Below, in pieces: positions 19,624 to 31,937 of a DNA stretch of 64,000 nt. The position numbers were made by a program, and so were the translations under genes. The stretch is from Alopecurus myosuroides (Eukaryota; Streptophyta; Magnoliopsida; Poales; Poaceae). Below the pieces are notes generated by a model. The model did not search any database. It was not told the origin of the DNA and was given only the letters and a program-made list of their open reading frames with translations. The first letter of the stretch is position 1; each line of letters opens with the position of its first letter. The stretch spans positions 45,024,477 to 45,088,476 of the forward strand of contig CM054059.1 of NCBI GenBank assembly GCA_028641055.1. The letters are read 5' to 3'.

Positions 19624-21903
19624 AGTGAGGTACAAAATCAACTCGGAAAGAAAATAAAGTTTCTACGGTCGGACCGTGGGGGCGAGTACATGAGCCATGA
19701 GTTTGATGACCATCTAAAGAGTTGTGGAATAGTTCCTCAACTCACTCCGCCGGGTACACCGCAGAGAAACGGTGTATCGGAACGGAGAAATCGGACCTTG
19801 TTGGACATGGTACGATCAATGATGAGTCGGACAGATCTACCTTTATCATTTTGGGGTTATTGTCTAGAAACTGCAGCTTTCACACTAAACAGAGTACCAT
19901 CAAAGTCAGTAGAGAAGACACCACATGAGATGTGGATGGGCAAAAAGCCAAGTTTATCTTTTCTTAAGATTTGGGGTTGTGAGGTATTTGTCAAGCGACT
20001 TCAGTCGGACAAGCTCACGCCCAAGTCGGATAAGTGTATTTTCGTGGGGTATCCGAGGGAAACCTTGGGGTACTACTTCTACAACCGGGAAGAGGGCAAA
20101 GTGTTTGTCGCTCGGAATGGTGTCTTCCTTGAGAAAGAGTTTCTCAGTCGGGAAGTCAGTGGGAGCACGGTGCAACTCGAAGAAATTCGAGAGGAACCAG
20201 CTAGGGGCGAGTCGGCAATGGCCTTGGAGGCTGAGCCGGTCGTGGTACCTACACCGGTTACAGCACCTGAACCTCGGAGATCTGCCAGATTACAGAGTGC
20301 TCGAGATGTTTTACTGTTAGACAGTAATGAGCCGGCAACTTATTCGGAAGCGATGGTGGGATCTGATTCCGAGTCATGGCTTGGAGCCATGAGATCCGAG
20401 TTAAAGTCCATGGATGAAAACCAAGTTTGGAATTTGGTTGATCTGCCTGACGGTGCAAGACCCGTCGAGTGCAAATGGGTCTTTAAGAAGAAAATTGATA
20501 TGGATGGAAATATTTCCGTCTATAAAGCACGACTTGTCGCGAAGGGGTTCCGACAAGTTCAAGGAGTTGACTACGATGAGACATTCTCGCCCGTAGCGAT
20601 GCTTAAATCAATTCGGATCATGTTAGCCATAGCAGCCTATTTCGACTATGAGATATGGCAGATGGATGTCAAGACGGCTTTCCTTAATGGAAATTTAACT
20701 GAGGACGTGTATATGATACAGCCCGAAGGTTTTGTCGATCCAGCTAATGCTGACAAGGTATGCAAACTTCAGAAATCCATTTATGGGTTGAAGCAAGCAT
20801 CTCGGAGTTGGAACATTCGCTTTGATGAGGTAGTCAAATCGTTTGGCTTCATCAAGAGCGATCATGATTCTTGTTTATACAAGAAGTTTAGTGGAACCAA
20901 AGTAAATTTTCTAATCTTATATGAGGATGACATATTGCTGATTGGAAATGATGTCATGATGTTGCAAGAAACCAAAGAGTCATTGGAAAGGAGTTTCTCA
21001 ATGAAAGATTTGGGTGAGGCGACTTACATATTAGGAATCAGGATCTACAGAGATAGATCAAGGCGGCTCATTGGATTGAGTCAGAGTACTTATTTGGACA
21101 AGGTTTTGAAGAAATTCAAAATGGAAGAGTCCAAGAAGGGATTCTTACCGATGTCCCATGGTATAAAACTTAGCAAGACTCAGTGTCCTTCGACGAATGA
21201 TGAGCGAAGTCAGATGAGTGTGATTCCGTATGCTTCGGCAATCGGATCCATCATGTATGCCATGATTTGTACTAGGCCAGATGTTTCCTATGCTCTAAGT
21301 GTTACGAGCAGATACCAGGCTGACCCTGGCAAAGCCCACTGGGCAGCGGTTAAAAATATCCTTAAGTATTTGAGAAATACTAAGGAAATGTTCCTAGTTT
21401 ATGGAGGTGATGAGGAATTCAGTGTAAAGGGTTACACGGATGCGAGTTATCTCACCGACTCAGATGATTCTCGTTCGCAATCTGGATACGTGTTCGTAAT
21501 GAACGGAGGAGCTGTGAGCTGGAAGAGTTCCAAGCAAGATACGGTGTCTGCATCTACAACAGAGGCTGAGTATATTGCTGCCTCAGAGGCGGCAAAGGAA
21601 GCTGTTTGGATCAGGAACCTCCTGATTGATCTTGGTGTGGTTCAGGGCGCGTCCAATCCTTTGGACGTATATTGTGACAACAATGGTGCTATCGCACAGG
21701 CCAGGGAACCTAGACAACACCAGAAGAACAAACATATACTCATGCAGTACCACCTCATTCGCCAGTTTGTCGAACAAGGTGATATCAAGTTATGCAAAGT
21801 ACACACGGATGCAAACATTGCAGATCCGTTGACAAAGGCGCTACCACAGCCTAAGCATGAGGCGCACACGAGAGGCATGGGCATTCGATGCCTAGGCATA
21901 TGA
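19624..21903 (+). pseudogene. Copia 1 integrase C-terminal half, reverse transcriptase and RNase H
   Basis: One long open frame (open from 19624, first ATG at 19690). Integrase catalytic residues lie in LRSDRGGEY and NGVSERRNRT. The RVT_2 reverse transcriptase begins about VWNLVDLPDG and contains the WQMDVKTAFLNG and YGLKQASRSWN motifs. Its active site reads LYEDDILL, that is YEDD instead of YVDD. RNase H follows (GYTDASY, TEAEYIAASEA, VHTDANIADPLTKAL) to the stop at 21903. Although long and open, it is not expected to give active RT because of the Val-to-Glu change, and it is cut off from gag by the TAG at 19621. Confidence 0.9.
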
Positions 21904-21925
21904 TGCCAGGATGATTGACTCTAGT

Positions 21926-21938
21926 GCAAGTGGGAGAC
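21926..21938 (+). other. Copia 1 polypurine tract
   Basis: GCAAGTGGGAGAC immediately before the 3' LTR; the same AAGTGGGAGAC precedes the Copia 2 3' LTR. Confidence 0.7.
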
Positions 21939-23267
21939 TGTTGGGAATATGCCCTAGAGGCAATCATGTATGATGTAATTCCCACTGTATTCATAAAGTT
22001 ATTAAGTTATCCTTGTTTTGAACATCTGATATATATCATTGAATATATGATTCGATTGTGGAACTATATATTCATGTTGTTCATACTAGATTGTCCTTGG
22101 TCATTTAGGTTGTGCTGGACACACACCCTAGACTAATGTGAGTGTTGGCTGATGACACGGTTCCACTTGTCATGGGCATGGTGATGCCATTCCAACGTTC
22201 ACGGACTTGGCTAAAGACTTTAGCAAGTCGGACTGACCCACATTGAGATGCAACGATCAAGTCGTCATTTGCATGTCTCAATCAATGTAATCCTTAGACC
22301 TAAGGTTGTCGCACAATCCGAGTTGTGGATCATCGACTTAGGTTCTGTCAAACGTTGTTCTATGACAAGGCAACTATAAAGGCAGAGTTCGGGTCGAATG
22401 AGAAGCAAGCTGCGTGATGTGGATAATCAAGATGAGATTTTGCCCCTCCGAATGGAGAGATATTCTCTGGGCCCTCTCGGGTGATATGATTCAGGAAGCA
22501 TGGCCATGCGCAACTCAGTTAAGTGTTAACTGTGTCTGTTGACTAAGAGTTAGTCAGGTGAATCACATATCACGGATCGAGAAGAGAGTTGAGCTATTTA
22601 AGGGATGACGATAAATCGCCTATAGCTCGACAAGGTATATCGTGAGGCAAAAAGGACTAAGATGAATATCACATTGAAAGGTATGTCGTCATGACTCAAT
22701 GGTACTTGGGAGTCGGCACGTTCTGCTAGGAGCCGCTACCGATTGATCGATTGGGAGTTGGACTCCAATCGTGTCCAAGTCGCCATGAGCCTGCAGGGTC
22801 GCACACTTAAGAGCGGGAGCAAGTATTGGTTGGGTTGGACTCGAACCGGAAATGGACTGAGTTAGTGAGTCAGACTCACAGAGGAAATGGACCACAAGTG
22901 TTGTGCAACCCATTACCATACGCTATATAAAGAGGGGCGCAGGTTGCCCAGCGGGCACGTCAGTCCACTCTCCCATGCGTTGGGAACCCTAGCCCCACTC
23001 AGTCCAGCCGCCGCACCGGACCTAGCAGTCCGCCGTCGGAGCTCCTCCTCGTACGTGTGGATACCGGCAGAGGTGTTGTACGTTCAGCACTTCGACGTTC
23101 GAGGGATTGGATCGGCCGGACCGGATCGTGGGACTGCACTGCCCCGACGCGCTGCATCGATAATCCGCACCTGCGCGTCTAGTGGTAATACTCGTGGCCT
23201 TCTACCTCGGCTAGATCTTGGAAGCATCGGGTAGGAAAAGTTTTGTTTATCTCTACGCGGTCCAACA
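21939..23267 (+). repeat. Copia 1 3' LTR
   Basis: 1329 bp, the same length as the 5' copy, differing at about 20 positions by eye (mostly C/T and A/G transitions). Followed by TSD TCGGA. Confidence 0.95.
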
Positions 23268-23279
23268 TCGGATACCTGA

Positions 23280-23896
23280 AGAAACTGCCTGGTCCTGAGT
23301 AGGAGATGGGAAAAAATAGAAGCATTATCGTTCTTACAATGTAAAATTTATTGTAATGCTTTCTATTCCTTTGTATAAACAAGTACTCCGCTTTTGCAGT
23401 TGATTATTAAGTCTTTGCAAGTTTTTCGGGTTTTTATTCCTTTATCTTCTAAGTTCTCTGGTTTATATGTCTTAACTGTCCTTAGTGTTTGAAATGGCTC
23501 GATAGTACTTAATCTTCATGCCAAGTGACTGGGTACAACCAATCAGTCGAAACTCGGAAACATGGATCATACTAAAGGCATTCTTACTTACTAGCTCCAG
23601 TGACCCAACATAAAAACAATCAAATAATACTTAGAGAAAAAAGTAAGGAATTTTGTATGAAACTCAGGAACCCAGGCACAATCTGGGTTTCCTTAAGCCT
23701 CCTTAGGCTGAAAATCATTCAGTTTTTTAACTCCGAGCACGCAGGCACAATTCGGGTTAACATTGAGTATTTTGAAAGATCATTGGGAAATAGATAAGAC
23801 GGACTTATGCTTTGTATGAAAACAGATAAAAACAGTAATGCATGAATTCCGACAACTTTATTTCATGATCTCAAAGATGTTTACATAGAAATTGAA
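23280..23896. other. Gypsy B spacer between the antisense gene and integrase
   Basis: Noncoding DNA separating two convergent genes (antisense gene on plus, pol on minus). It is clearly homologous to 31316-31937 of Gypsy A (shared words such as TCCTTTATCTTCTAAGTTCT and TTCATGATCTCAAA). It probably holds the 3' ends of both transcripts. Confidence 0.6.
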
Positions 23897-25133
23897 CTAA
23901 ATGTAGAAGGGACGTAACTGCTGGATATTCCAGGGCCTTTTTGTCTCTCCTAGCTCAACATCTATCTTTCTTTTTCTTTTGCGATTCAGACTCTTGGGAC
24001 CATCTTCCGTGTCTCGAATATCTACAATATAATAAGATCCATTTTTCATAGCCTTGCTAATAACAAATGGTCCCTCCCAGACTGGGGCTAACTTGTGCTT
24101 CCTTTCTTGCACCAATCTTAGCACTAGGTCACCTTCTTTGAAAGATCGATGCCTGATTTTCCGACTATGGTAGCGTCTCAATCCTTGCTGATAAATGGCG
24201 GATCTTTGAAGCACAAGGTCTCGTTCTTCTTCTAAAAGATCGACGGCATCCTGTCGAGCACATTCGGCATCCAAGTCATCGTAAGCCTGCACTCTTGGGA
24301 TATCATGGAGCATGTCCGTTGGAATCATTGCTTCTGCGCCATAAACCAGAAAAAACGGGGTTTGCCCTGTCGATCTATTTGGCGTCGTTCGAATACTCCA
24401 AAGCACGGAAGGCAATTCTTCTACCCATGCTCCAGCTGCTCTATAAAGAGGAGATTCGAGTCTTGGATGTATTACATGCAGAATTGAGCTATTCATTCTT
24501 TCAACCTGCCCATTGGATTGTGGGCGAGCCACCGATGCAAGATCTATGCGTATTCCCGTTTGTCGGCAATATTTTGCTAACTCTCCAATAGAGAAATGTG
24601 TCCCGCTGTCGGTGATTATACAGTGTGGAACGCCATATCTCATGACTACGTCAATGATGAAGTTTCTGGCGGTCACACCGTCATGTTTTTTGATGGGTTT
24701 TGCCTCCACCCACTTGGTATACTTATCTGCTGGAACGAGTAGATGTGTGAGCCTGCCTCTTATAGTTTTGAATGGTCCCATCATATCTAGCCCCCAGACC
24801 GCAAATGACCATGTGATAGGGATAGTTTTGAGTGCTTGGGCTGGCATATTCGTCTGCTTGGCGTAATACTGACATACAACACATGTGTTTACTTTGTGTT
24901 CGGCGTCTATCTTGGCTGTTAACCAGAAAAACCCTGCACGGAATGCTTTCTTAACTATGATTTTTGATTGAGCATGATGTCCGCAATCTCATGCATGGAT
25001 TTCTTGCAGTATTTCTCGGCCTTCTTCTGGCGAAATACATCGCTGAAAGATTCCGGTAGTGTTGCATTTATATAGGCAACCATTTATTACCGTGTATCCT
25101 TTGCATTGACGTTTTATTTGTCTTTGCAAGACC
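23897..25133 (-). pseudogene. Gypsy B integrase, C-terminal part of pol
   Basis: The minus-strand frame opens from the Copia 2 junction. It has the remains of the HHCC zinc finger (the Cys pair in VNTCVVCQYYA), then the core: GLDMMGP (first Asp), CIITDSGTHF (second Asp) and SNGQVERMN (Glu), then a C-terminal chromo-less tail (GDLVLRLVQ...APVWEGPF...WNIQQLRPFYI) ending at 23897. A TGA at 24989-24991 cuts the zinc-finger region. All three catalytic acidic residues are present, so the core is well preserved while the N-terminus is not. Confidence 0.88.
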
Positions 25134-26783
25134 TGAAGGGAATATTCCCGAGAGGCAATAATAAAATGTTTATTATGTTATTCTTTGTTTATGATAGATG
25201 TTTATTTCTCATGCTAGAATTGTATTAACCGGAAACATTAATACATGTGTGATTAATAAACAAACCAACGTTCCTAGTGAAGCCTCTCTTTTAACTAGCT
25301 CGTTGATTAACAGATGATCAAGGTTTCCTGATCATAGACATTGGATGTTGTTAATAACGGGGTCATGTCATTAGGAGAATGACATGATGAACTTAAACCC
25401 TAACTAAGTATAGCAATACGATCAAGTCATTTAGTTTTGTTGTTATGTCTTACATTTGGAGTAACATTGTTCCTTAGACCATGAGATCATGTTAATCACT
25501 AATACCGAAAGAATACTTTGATGACATCAAACGTCACACCGTAACAGGGTGACTATAAAGGTGGCATTAGATATTCGGAAAGTGTTAGTTGAAGCTCATG
25601 GATCAAGAATGGGATTTGTCCATCCAATATGACGGATAGATATACTCAGGGCCCTCTCGGTGATATCACATCGACACCGCTTGCAAGCAAGTGATATGAT
25701 CACAAGGATGTTATATCACGGGAACGATAAAAGAGTACTTGTCGGATAACAAGATCAAACAAGGTATGGTGGATACCGATGATCGGATCTCGGACAAGTA
25801 ATATATATTGCGAGACAAAGGGAAATCGTTACGACGTTGAAAGGTTCACACGATCACGAGAGTCATCGTTGAATATATAGGAGTCATCACGGATCTCCAG
25901 ATCCCGCTGTTGATTATTGATCGGAGAGGAGTCTCGATCATGTCTGTAATATTCACAAACCGTAGGGTGACACACTTAAGGTTCGATGAAGCGTTAGAGA
26001 GGATACGGAATACCGAAGAATATTTTGGGCAGCTCCGAAATTGTTTCGGGGAAAATTGAAATAGTTCAAGGGGTTTTTCGTCGAATGGTTGTGAATAGAA
26101 TTAACAAATGGTTCGAGGTGCTGCATGCAAATGTGTGTTAATGGAATTAACAAATATAAATAAAGAAATAAAAATGTTTTATTTATTTATTAAAGAAAAA
26201 CCTTTGGATTTTCTAAGTGGGACATTAAGGAATTTTGTGTGGGTGTTAGTGGGGCTTCCACTCACATGAATAGAGGAAGGGGTGGGGGCACCCATGGCTG
26301 GCCTCACCCCCCTTTGGGCTGCCTCCCCCTCCCCTATAAAAGGAGGGTGAGGGCTCCCTCTTCTACACACACTTGCCCACTTCTTTTCCCTTCCACCCGC
26401 TGCTCCATTCCATGGTCTCCGGCTTGGCGATGCCCTGACCGTGGGATTCTTCACCACCACCATGACATCGTGCTGCTGAAATTCCGGGGATACTCTACTT
26501 CCGCAACCCGCTGGATCGAGGGAACGGAAGTCTTCATCAAGCTGAACGTGTGACCGATTACGGAGGCACCACCGGATTGTGGTGCACTTCTTCTCGCTCG
26601 GGATCGGCGTGAGTACGACTATGCCAACAACGAGATTTTATCTCGTACCACTTTGAGTCTTCGAGGGTATGTTATCTCAAGACTCTCTTTCTCCTCGTTG
26701 CCTTTCATCTCATAGATTAGATCTTGGCCATTCGGGTTTACCGCGCTTAGGATTTTTTTGTTTTCTATGCAACGTACCCTTCA
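25134..26783 (+). repeat. Copia 2 5' LTR
   Basis: 1650 bp, TG...CA. TATA box CCCTATAAAAGG (about 26332-26343). Followed by G and the PBS TGGTATCAGAGCC from 26785. Confidence 0.95.
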
Positions 26784-26784
26784 G

Positions 26785-26796
26785 TGGTATCAGAGC
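26785..26796 (+). other. Copia 2 primer-binding site
   Basis: TGGTATCAGAGC, initiator-tRNA-Met type, as in Copia 1. Confidence 0.9.
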
Positions 26797-27282
26797 CGGA
26801 TCTATGCGTAGATGAATTGTACGGGTAGAACACATAGGAGTATGTGGGCATTGATGATCATGTTTTTGCCTCTTTGAGTATTTTATGATCTTAGTGGCAT
26901 AGTGGGATGAAGCGGCCCGGACTAACTTTACATGTCCACGTACATGAGACTTGTTCCACAACTGACATGCAACTTGTATTGCATAAGTGGCTTGCGGGTG
27001 TCGGTTTCTCCTACTATAGTTAAGATCTAATCTACGAAGGGTTGTTAAAAAAATATGTTTTATCAACGTTGTGGTTCTTGTACGTAGGTATGAACGGTTC
27101 TATCCTCGTAAGCCCAAAGCCACGTAAAATATGCAAAAATAAATTAGAGGCGTATAACTTGTTTTTGCAGGGCATGTGATGTGATATGGTCAATGTTACA
27201 AACGTTATGTATGAGATGATATCTTTTGTAAATTATTGACATACCGGCTGGAGCCATATGGTTGTCTTATTTTTACGGTCTG
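26797..27282 (+). other. Copia 2 leader, left piece
   Basis: Untranslated leader, cut by Gypsy A after GTCTG (27278-27282) and continued at 37174. No coding frame. An ACCGGCTGGAGCC-type word (about 27243) also occurs in the Copia 1 leader (about 13920), linking the two families. Confidence 0.7.
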
Positions 27283-27838
27283 TGTCGAGACATCGTAGTA
27301 GTTTTCATAGACGGGGGTGCCATGAGACTACGGTAGAGACGTGGGGTAACGGGATCGCGTAGTTAAGGTTGAACACAGGATTTACCCAGGTTCGGTACGT
27401 CGCGACAGTACGACGTGCCTACTCCTGCACTTCTCACTAATCAGGACTAAAGCCTGTAAACAGGGTTACAATGTGAGGGTTTAGATCTAAGCTGCTCGAC
27501 GAGGATGAGCTTCTCGGCGAGTTGGCGTAGAGCTTCTCTGTTATTCGTCTCCTTGTTTAATCTATCTCCCGTCCGGCTTTATATAATAGCCGGATTAGGG
27601 CTTACAGAATAGGAAACCTAGAGGACTACGGTAACTTGTAACTTGGAAAGCAAGGAATCCGTCTTCTCCTCCAAGCCAGATCACCTGGGCCGGGATCCGG
27701 GTTCTTTTAGAATCCAGCTTCTGTGCGTCGGGTTACTGGGCCGCCTAATGGACCTGAGCCCACTACCACTTAGGCCACCCTGGTAATCCGGCACTTTATC
27801 TACCATCTTCTATACCCCTATTTGGTATATATCCGACA
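27283..27838 (-). repeat. Gypsy A 3' LTR (left)
   Basis: 556 bp. A PPT-like CTTGGGGGCTAC (minus strand) lies directly inside it at 27839-27850. A TATA-like TTTATATAATAGCC on the plus strand within the LTR is the reverse of the element's sense. Confidence 0.93.
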
Positions 27839-28376
27839 GTAGCCCCCAAGAAGGATTAAAACTCTGATTCTCCGTCTTTCGCCAAATATACTTTGTCCGA
27901 GAAATATTGATTCAGCAGTCTTGATTCTTCTTATTCTTCTTTTGAAAGAGATGGTAACATGAAACTCGGAATCCTGAAAATCCGGCTTTTCTCTCACGAT
28001 CCTTCGCGGAAAAGGAACTTCTTACGTCAACGCCTGAGTCATGCTGACGCAAGGGACGTTTGGGTTTCACGCGGGAAACCCTACAACGTATCTCTGACAG
28101 ATTCTCACGGAAAACGAGGAGATAGTCATTATCTCCTTGTCGTTTCATTTCCCGGATTTTCCGGCGAGTGACACGCGTTAAACATCCAACGGTCAAATAG
28201 CCGTTGGCACGTATCTTGACGGATTTCTAGCTACAAATAGCCGTCCTCGTCCTCATCGAAAATCTTCCGCTCTCTTCACTGCCCACGCCATTGACGCACG
28301 CAAGCTCTCGAGCGAGGTACTGTCCCGAGCGCACTTCACCTCCAAAGCACACCGGAACACACCGCGCCGCCAGGAA
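27839..28376 (+). promoter_or_regulatory. Upstream region of the Gypsy A antisense gene
   Basis: 538 bp homologous to 8354-8924. Contains CCAACGG...CCGTTGG (about 28187-28208), a perfect 7-bp-arm inverted repeat, 25 bp before the TATA-like TACAAATAG (28232-28240). Confidence 0.55.
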
Positions 28377-31315
28377 ATGGCAGCCTCACCGTCCTCGCCC
28401 ACTCGCGCCGCCATCGACGACCTTACCGGTGACCTAGATCCACAGCTAGGGTCACCCAAGCACGCCGGCGACGAGCCGGAGAAAACCGTGGCCTTCGCGG
28501 CGGGCGGAGAGAACCTTTCCGCCGCCGCGGATGTTGCGGGCGCGAGCTCCGCAGCTTCCCCGTCGTTTGCCCCTGAAACGGCGGAGGAGAAGATCCAGCT
28601 CCTCGGCGACGAGCTCGCCGTCGCGGAAGCTGCCGCCTCCGCCACCGCCGGAGCGGATGAAGAGGCGGAATCTGCAGGCAATTGGATTGCCTGCAGCATT
28701 CCTCCGGCTCTCCTTCCAAACATGGAAAAGGAGGGCCTGGTCCTTAAGGGGAAGTGGCGTCTTCCTGAGGACGAGAACGAACCAACGCCGCAAGACGGCG
28801 AAAGAGTTCTCCTCTCCTCCCATCTTCTTCGAGGTATGGGCCTTCCACCTTCCGCCTTCTTCCTCCAAATTATTTCCCATTACAACATCCATCCCCACAA
28901 CCTGCCACCCAATTCCATCCTCTACATGGCCGGCTTCCAGGCTTTGTTCGAAGGTTACTTAGGCTTAGAACCTAGGTTAGACTTTTGGACGTATTGTTTC
29001 GGGGTTAAGCGGAACTCTTCGGAGGGCGCACTCCCGACTTGCGGAACCATCTCTTTTACTCTTCGGAGATTCAGAGAAGATTGGTTCCCCAAGATCAAGA
29101 CGTCGGAATCCGTCAAATTTTGGACGGGTTCCTTCTTTTACCACCCCGATGTGCCTTTTCCAACGAAGGCCATCGGGGTTCCTCCTTTCTCGAACTCTGC
29201 GGCTATTCCCCAAGATAACTGGGGAACGGAAGCCGTCCAAGTTCTGCCGCCTGATCTTCTAAGGATCAAGCGGCGCATCGCTAAGCTCACCTCCTCCACT
29301 CCACCTTTGACCGGCATGGACACGGTCTTTTGCTGGTTGAATAGACGGATTCAGCCGTTGGCCAACCACGGTGGTCGCCTTCTTTGCGACTACACGGGAG
29401 CCAAGGACCCAATGCGGACAACCACCAAAGATTGGCCCGCAAAGGAGCTTCGACGGCTCATCAATCAGTTGGTCGCATCACGCGACCAATACGAAGCGAG
29501 TCGGCCAATGTATACGGCCGACAATCCGGCTCCCAAGGTATGTTTCCGTCATTTGGGTAGAATTTTATCATTCTTTCTCGGATTTTCTCGCTCATAACTC
29601 TTATTTTTCTTTTTAATAGATTACTGAACTTCCAGACTCGGAATTGGCCTCCGAGGCTGAGCTGGACGCGCTTCGCACCGCTGCTACAGGTGGGCGTAAG
29701 CGAAAGAAGATTCCTTCCTCTGAGGAAGTTATCAACCTTGACGGAGTTCCCGTCGCCACTTCCAGGTTAGTTCATCCGGGTTATTTTGTTACTTGTCGAA
29801 GTTTTTCTTTCGTCTTCGGAAAGTTAACGTTTTCCGGGTTTCTGGTTTTTTAGCCTGGCTCCTTCCAACCTGAAGCCGAAGAAGCTGAAAAGACACAAGG
29901 TCTTGTCCAGCCGAGGCGCCCATCCTTCTTCTGCCATTCCTCTGGACTCATCGTCCTCAATGGCGGAAGAGCGCGCTGCCACCCCCCCCACCGAACCACT
30001 GGAGACCAGCCAGCCCGTTGTGTCGGAATCTGACACGAGGGAAAGGGCGGCTCCGGATGCGGGAAAATCTTCTCGGTCTTTTGACGAAGAAATTCCCAAA
30101 TTCGACAAGGACTTCAAGCTTATCAATGACGGTCTAAGCATGGCCGGAACTCTCTTTGCGGAGTACGCAAAGGAGTTCACTGAGAACTTGGCAGGTTTGC
30201 AACGCATGAGCCAGGTATGTATCTCTAGCCCCCAAGCATTAAATAAAATGCATGCTTTTTACCTTGATGCTTTCTAATTATTCTTTTCCTTGCCGTGTTC
30301 TAGCAAACTGCCGAAGCCATTAACGTGGCGGTTTTCAACAAGCTCTCGATCAAGAACAAGGAAGTTAGGAATCTTCTTTCCATTCTTGAGGAGAGAGAAG
30401 CGGAGCTGGCTTCATCTCAGCTCGCACTGTCGGAAGCAACAGGTAATCATTTTTCCTCTGAAATCTCCGATTCAGGCATTTGTCTAAGTACTTTTTCCGG
30501 GAATATTATTAACTCGGATTTTTCCTTTCTTTTCAGCTGCTTTGGCTCAGGCTAAGCAAGCAGCTGAAGATTCTAGCAATGCCGAATATCTCCGCAAGGA
30601 GAATGTTGAGCTTCACAAGGATCTTGTGAAAGCACAAGAAGATCTGGAAGCCAGCAACTTAGCACTTGGGGTTTCTCAATCCCAGGCTTCCGCCCAAGCA
30701 GAGAAAGACCGGGCCACCATTGAACGCCTGGAAGCTGCTCTGAGCCTGCGTGAGGAGGAAACTTCCGAGATCGACAAACTTGTTGGTAAGTTTAAGTATA
30801 CGTTTACCATTCAGTTTGTATTTTTTCTTCCTTTTTGGTACTTAACCTTTTTGGTTGGTTTTTGCTACCAAACAGGAGATAATGCAGATCTTTCTCGGAT
30901 TGAAAGAATCCGAGTTTTTGAAAAGACCTGGACTTCGATCAGGGTTGCTTGCATGCAACTGATCAACAAGTTTCTTCCCTCCAAGACTGGGGAGTTCTCG
31001 GAAGTTGAAAAACTTCCGGGTTCTATCATGGAGGTGGCGGAGTCCAGGGAATCCTTCCTTCGCTCCGCTGCACGGGGTGGTGCACGCATGGCACTTGGCT
31101 TAATGCGTATGCACTACCCTGGTGCAAAATCCTGGCGCGTGGCCACCGGTGTCCCTCAAGGATATACGGAAGCCCAATGAAATGCGATCTTTGATGCAAT
31201 CAAAGGCCACGCTACCCAGGTTGCTTCCATGGTGAATCTCTCCATTAATTACCCGGAGGAAAAAGTTCCTGAAGCCCCCCAGGACGACAGCAGCGAGGAG
31301 GAATCGGATGCTTGA
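28377..31315 (+). CDS. Antisense multi-exon gene of Gypsy A (Transposase_28-like plus coiled coil)
   Basis: Six exons inferred from GT-AG sites: 28377-29537, 29620-29765, 29854-30214, 30304-30442, 30537-30785 and 30876-31315, with introns of 82-94 bp; all junctions keep the frame. Residues about 1-100 are Ala/Pro/Glu-rich. Residues about 100-330 match the plant 'putative gypsy type transposon' family (GMGLPPSAFFLQIISHYNIH, PHNLPPNSILYMAGFQALFE, TCGTISFTLRRFREDWFPKI). After a KPKKLKRHK basic patch the rest is Glu/Ala/Lys/Gln-rich and probably coiled coil, ending in an acidic EEESD tail. One stop (TGA, 31178-31180, a CGA-to-TGA type change) cuts the last 45 codons; a distal TGA lies at 31313. 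The gene converges on pol. Genes with this domain are known from Tat-clade elements; the biochemical role is not established. Confidence 0.78.
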
Positions 31316-31937
31316 AGGGTTTCCTTAAACCTGGATAGCAAAAATAGACAATAGGAGCATTACTGCACTTTTAAAATGTAACTCGAATTGTAATGCTTCT
31401 AATTTAATGAAAACTCCGCCTTTTGCAGTCTTTAATTGTGAAATTCTTTGCAAGTTTTTCGGATTTTATTATTCCTTTATCTTCTAAGTTCTCTGGTGTA
31501 TATGTTTTAACTGTCCTTAGTGTTTGAAATGGCTCAAATAGCAATATGAATCGTCATGTCGAGTAACCGGGTCGAACCAATCAGTTTTAAAATTCGAAAA
31601 CATGGATCATGCTAAAGGCATTTTTACTAACTAGTTCCAGTAACCCAACACATACACAATCAGATAATGCTTAGAGACAACAAGGACATTTTTTAAATGA
31701 AACTTGGGCGCGCAGGCAATTCAAGTTTCCTTTAGCCGTTAGCAGGCTGAAAAATCATTCAGTTTTTTAACTCCGAGTACGCAAGCACAATTCGGGTTAA
31801 CATTGAGTAATTTGTAAGATCATTGGGAAATAGATGAGGCGGAAACATGCTTTGCACTTATTGAACTTGTAAAACATGTAATCAGAATTCTGACAACTTT
31901 ATTTCATGATCTCAAAAGATGTTTACATAGAATTGAA
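31316..31937. other. Gypsy A spacer between the antisense gene and pol
   Basis: Homologous to 23280-23896 of Gypsy B. No coding frame. The sequence near 31900-31975 still contains the last bases that follow integrase in Gypsy B, so the deletion removed DNA just to the right of it. Confidence 0.6.

Larger units (their letters stand above)
12030..23267 (+). mobile_element. Copia 1: complete Ty1/copia retrotransposon, itself hit by a CACTA element
   Basis: Two LTRs of 1329 bp each (12030-13358 and 21939-23267, TGTTGGGAATATGCC...CCAACA) are flanked by the duplication TCGGA (12025-12029, 23268-23272). It inserted into the last codons of the Gypsy B antisense gene. The LTRs differ at roughly 20 positions (about 1.5 %). 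The LTR start resembles the Angela/BARE/WIS group of Triticeae copia elements. The internal order is PBS, gag, protease, integrase, RT, RNase H, PPT, with several disabling changes. Confidence 0.95.
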
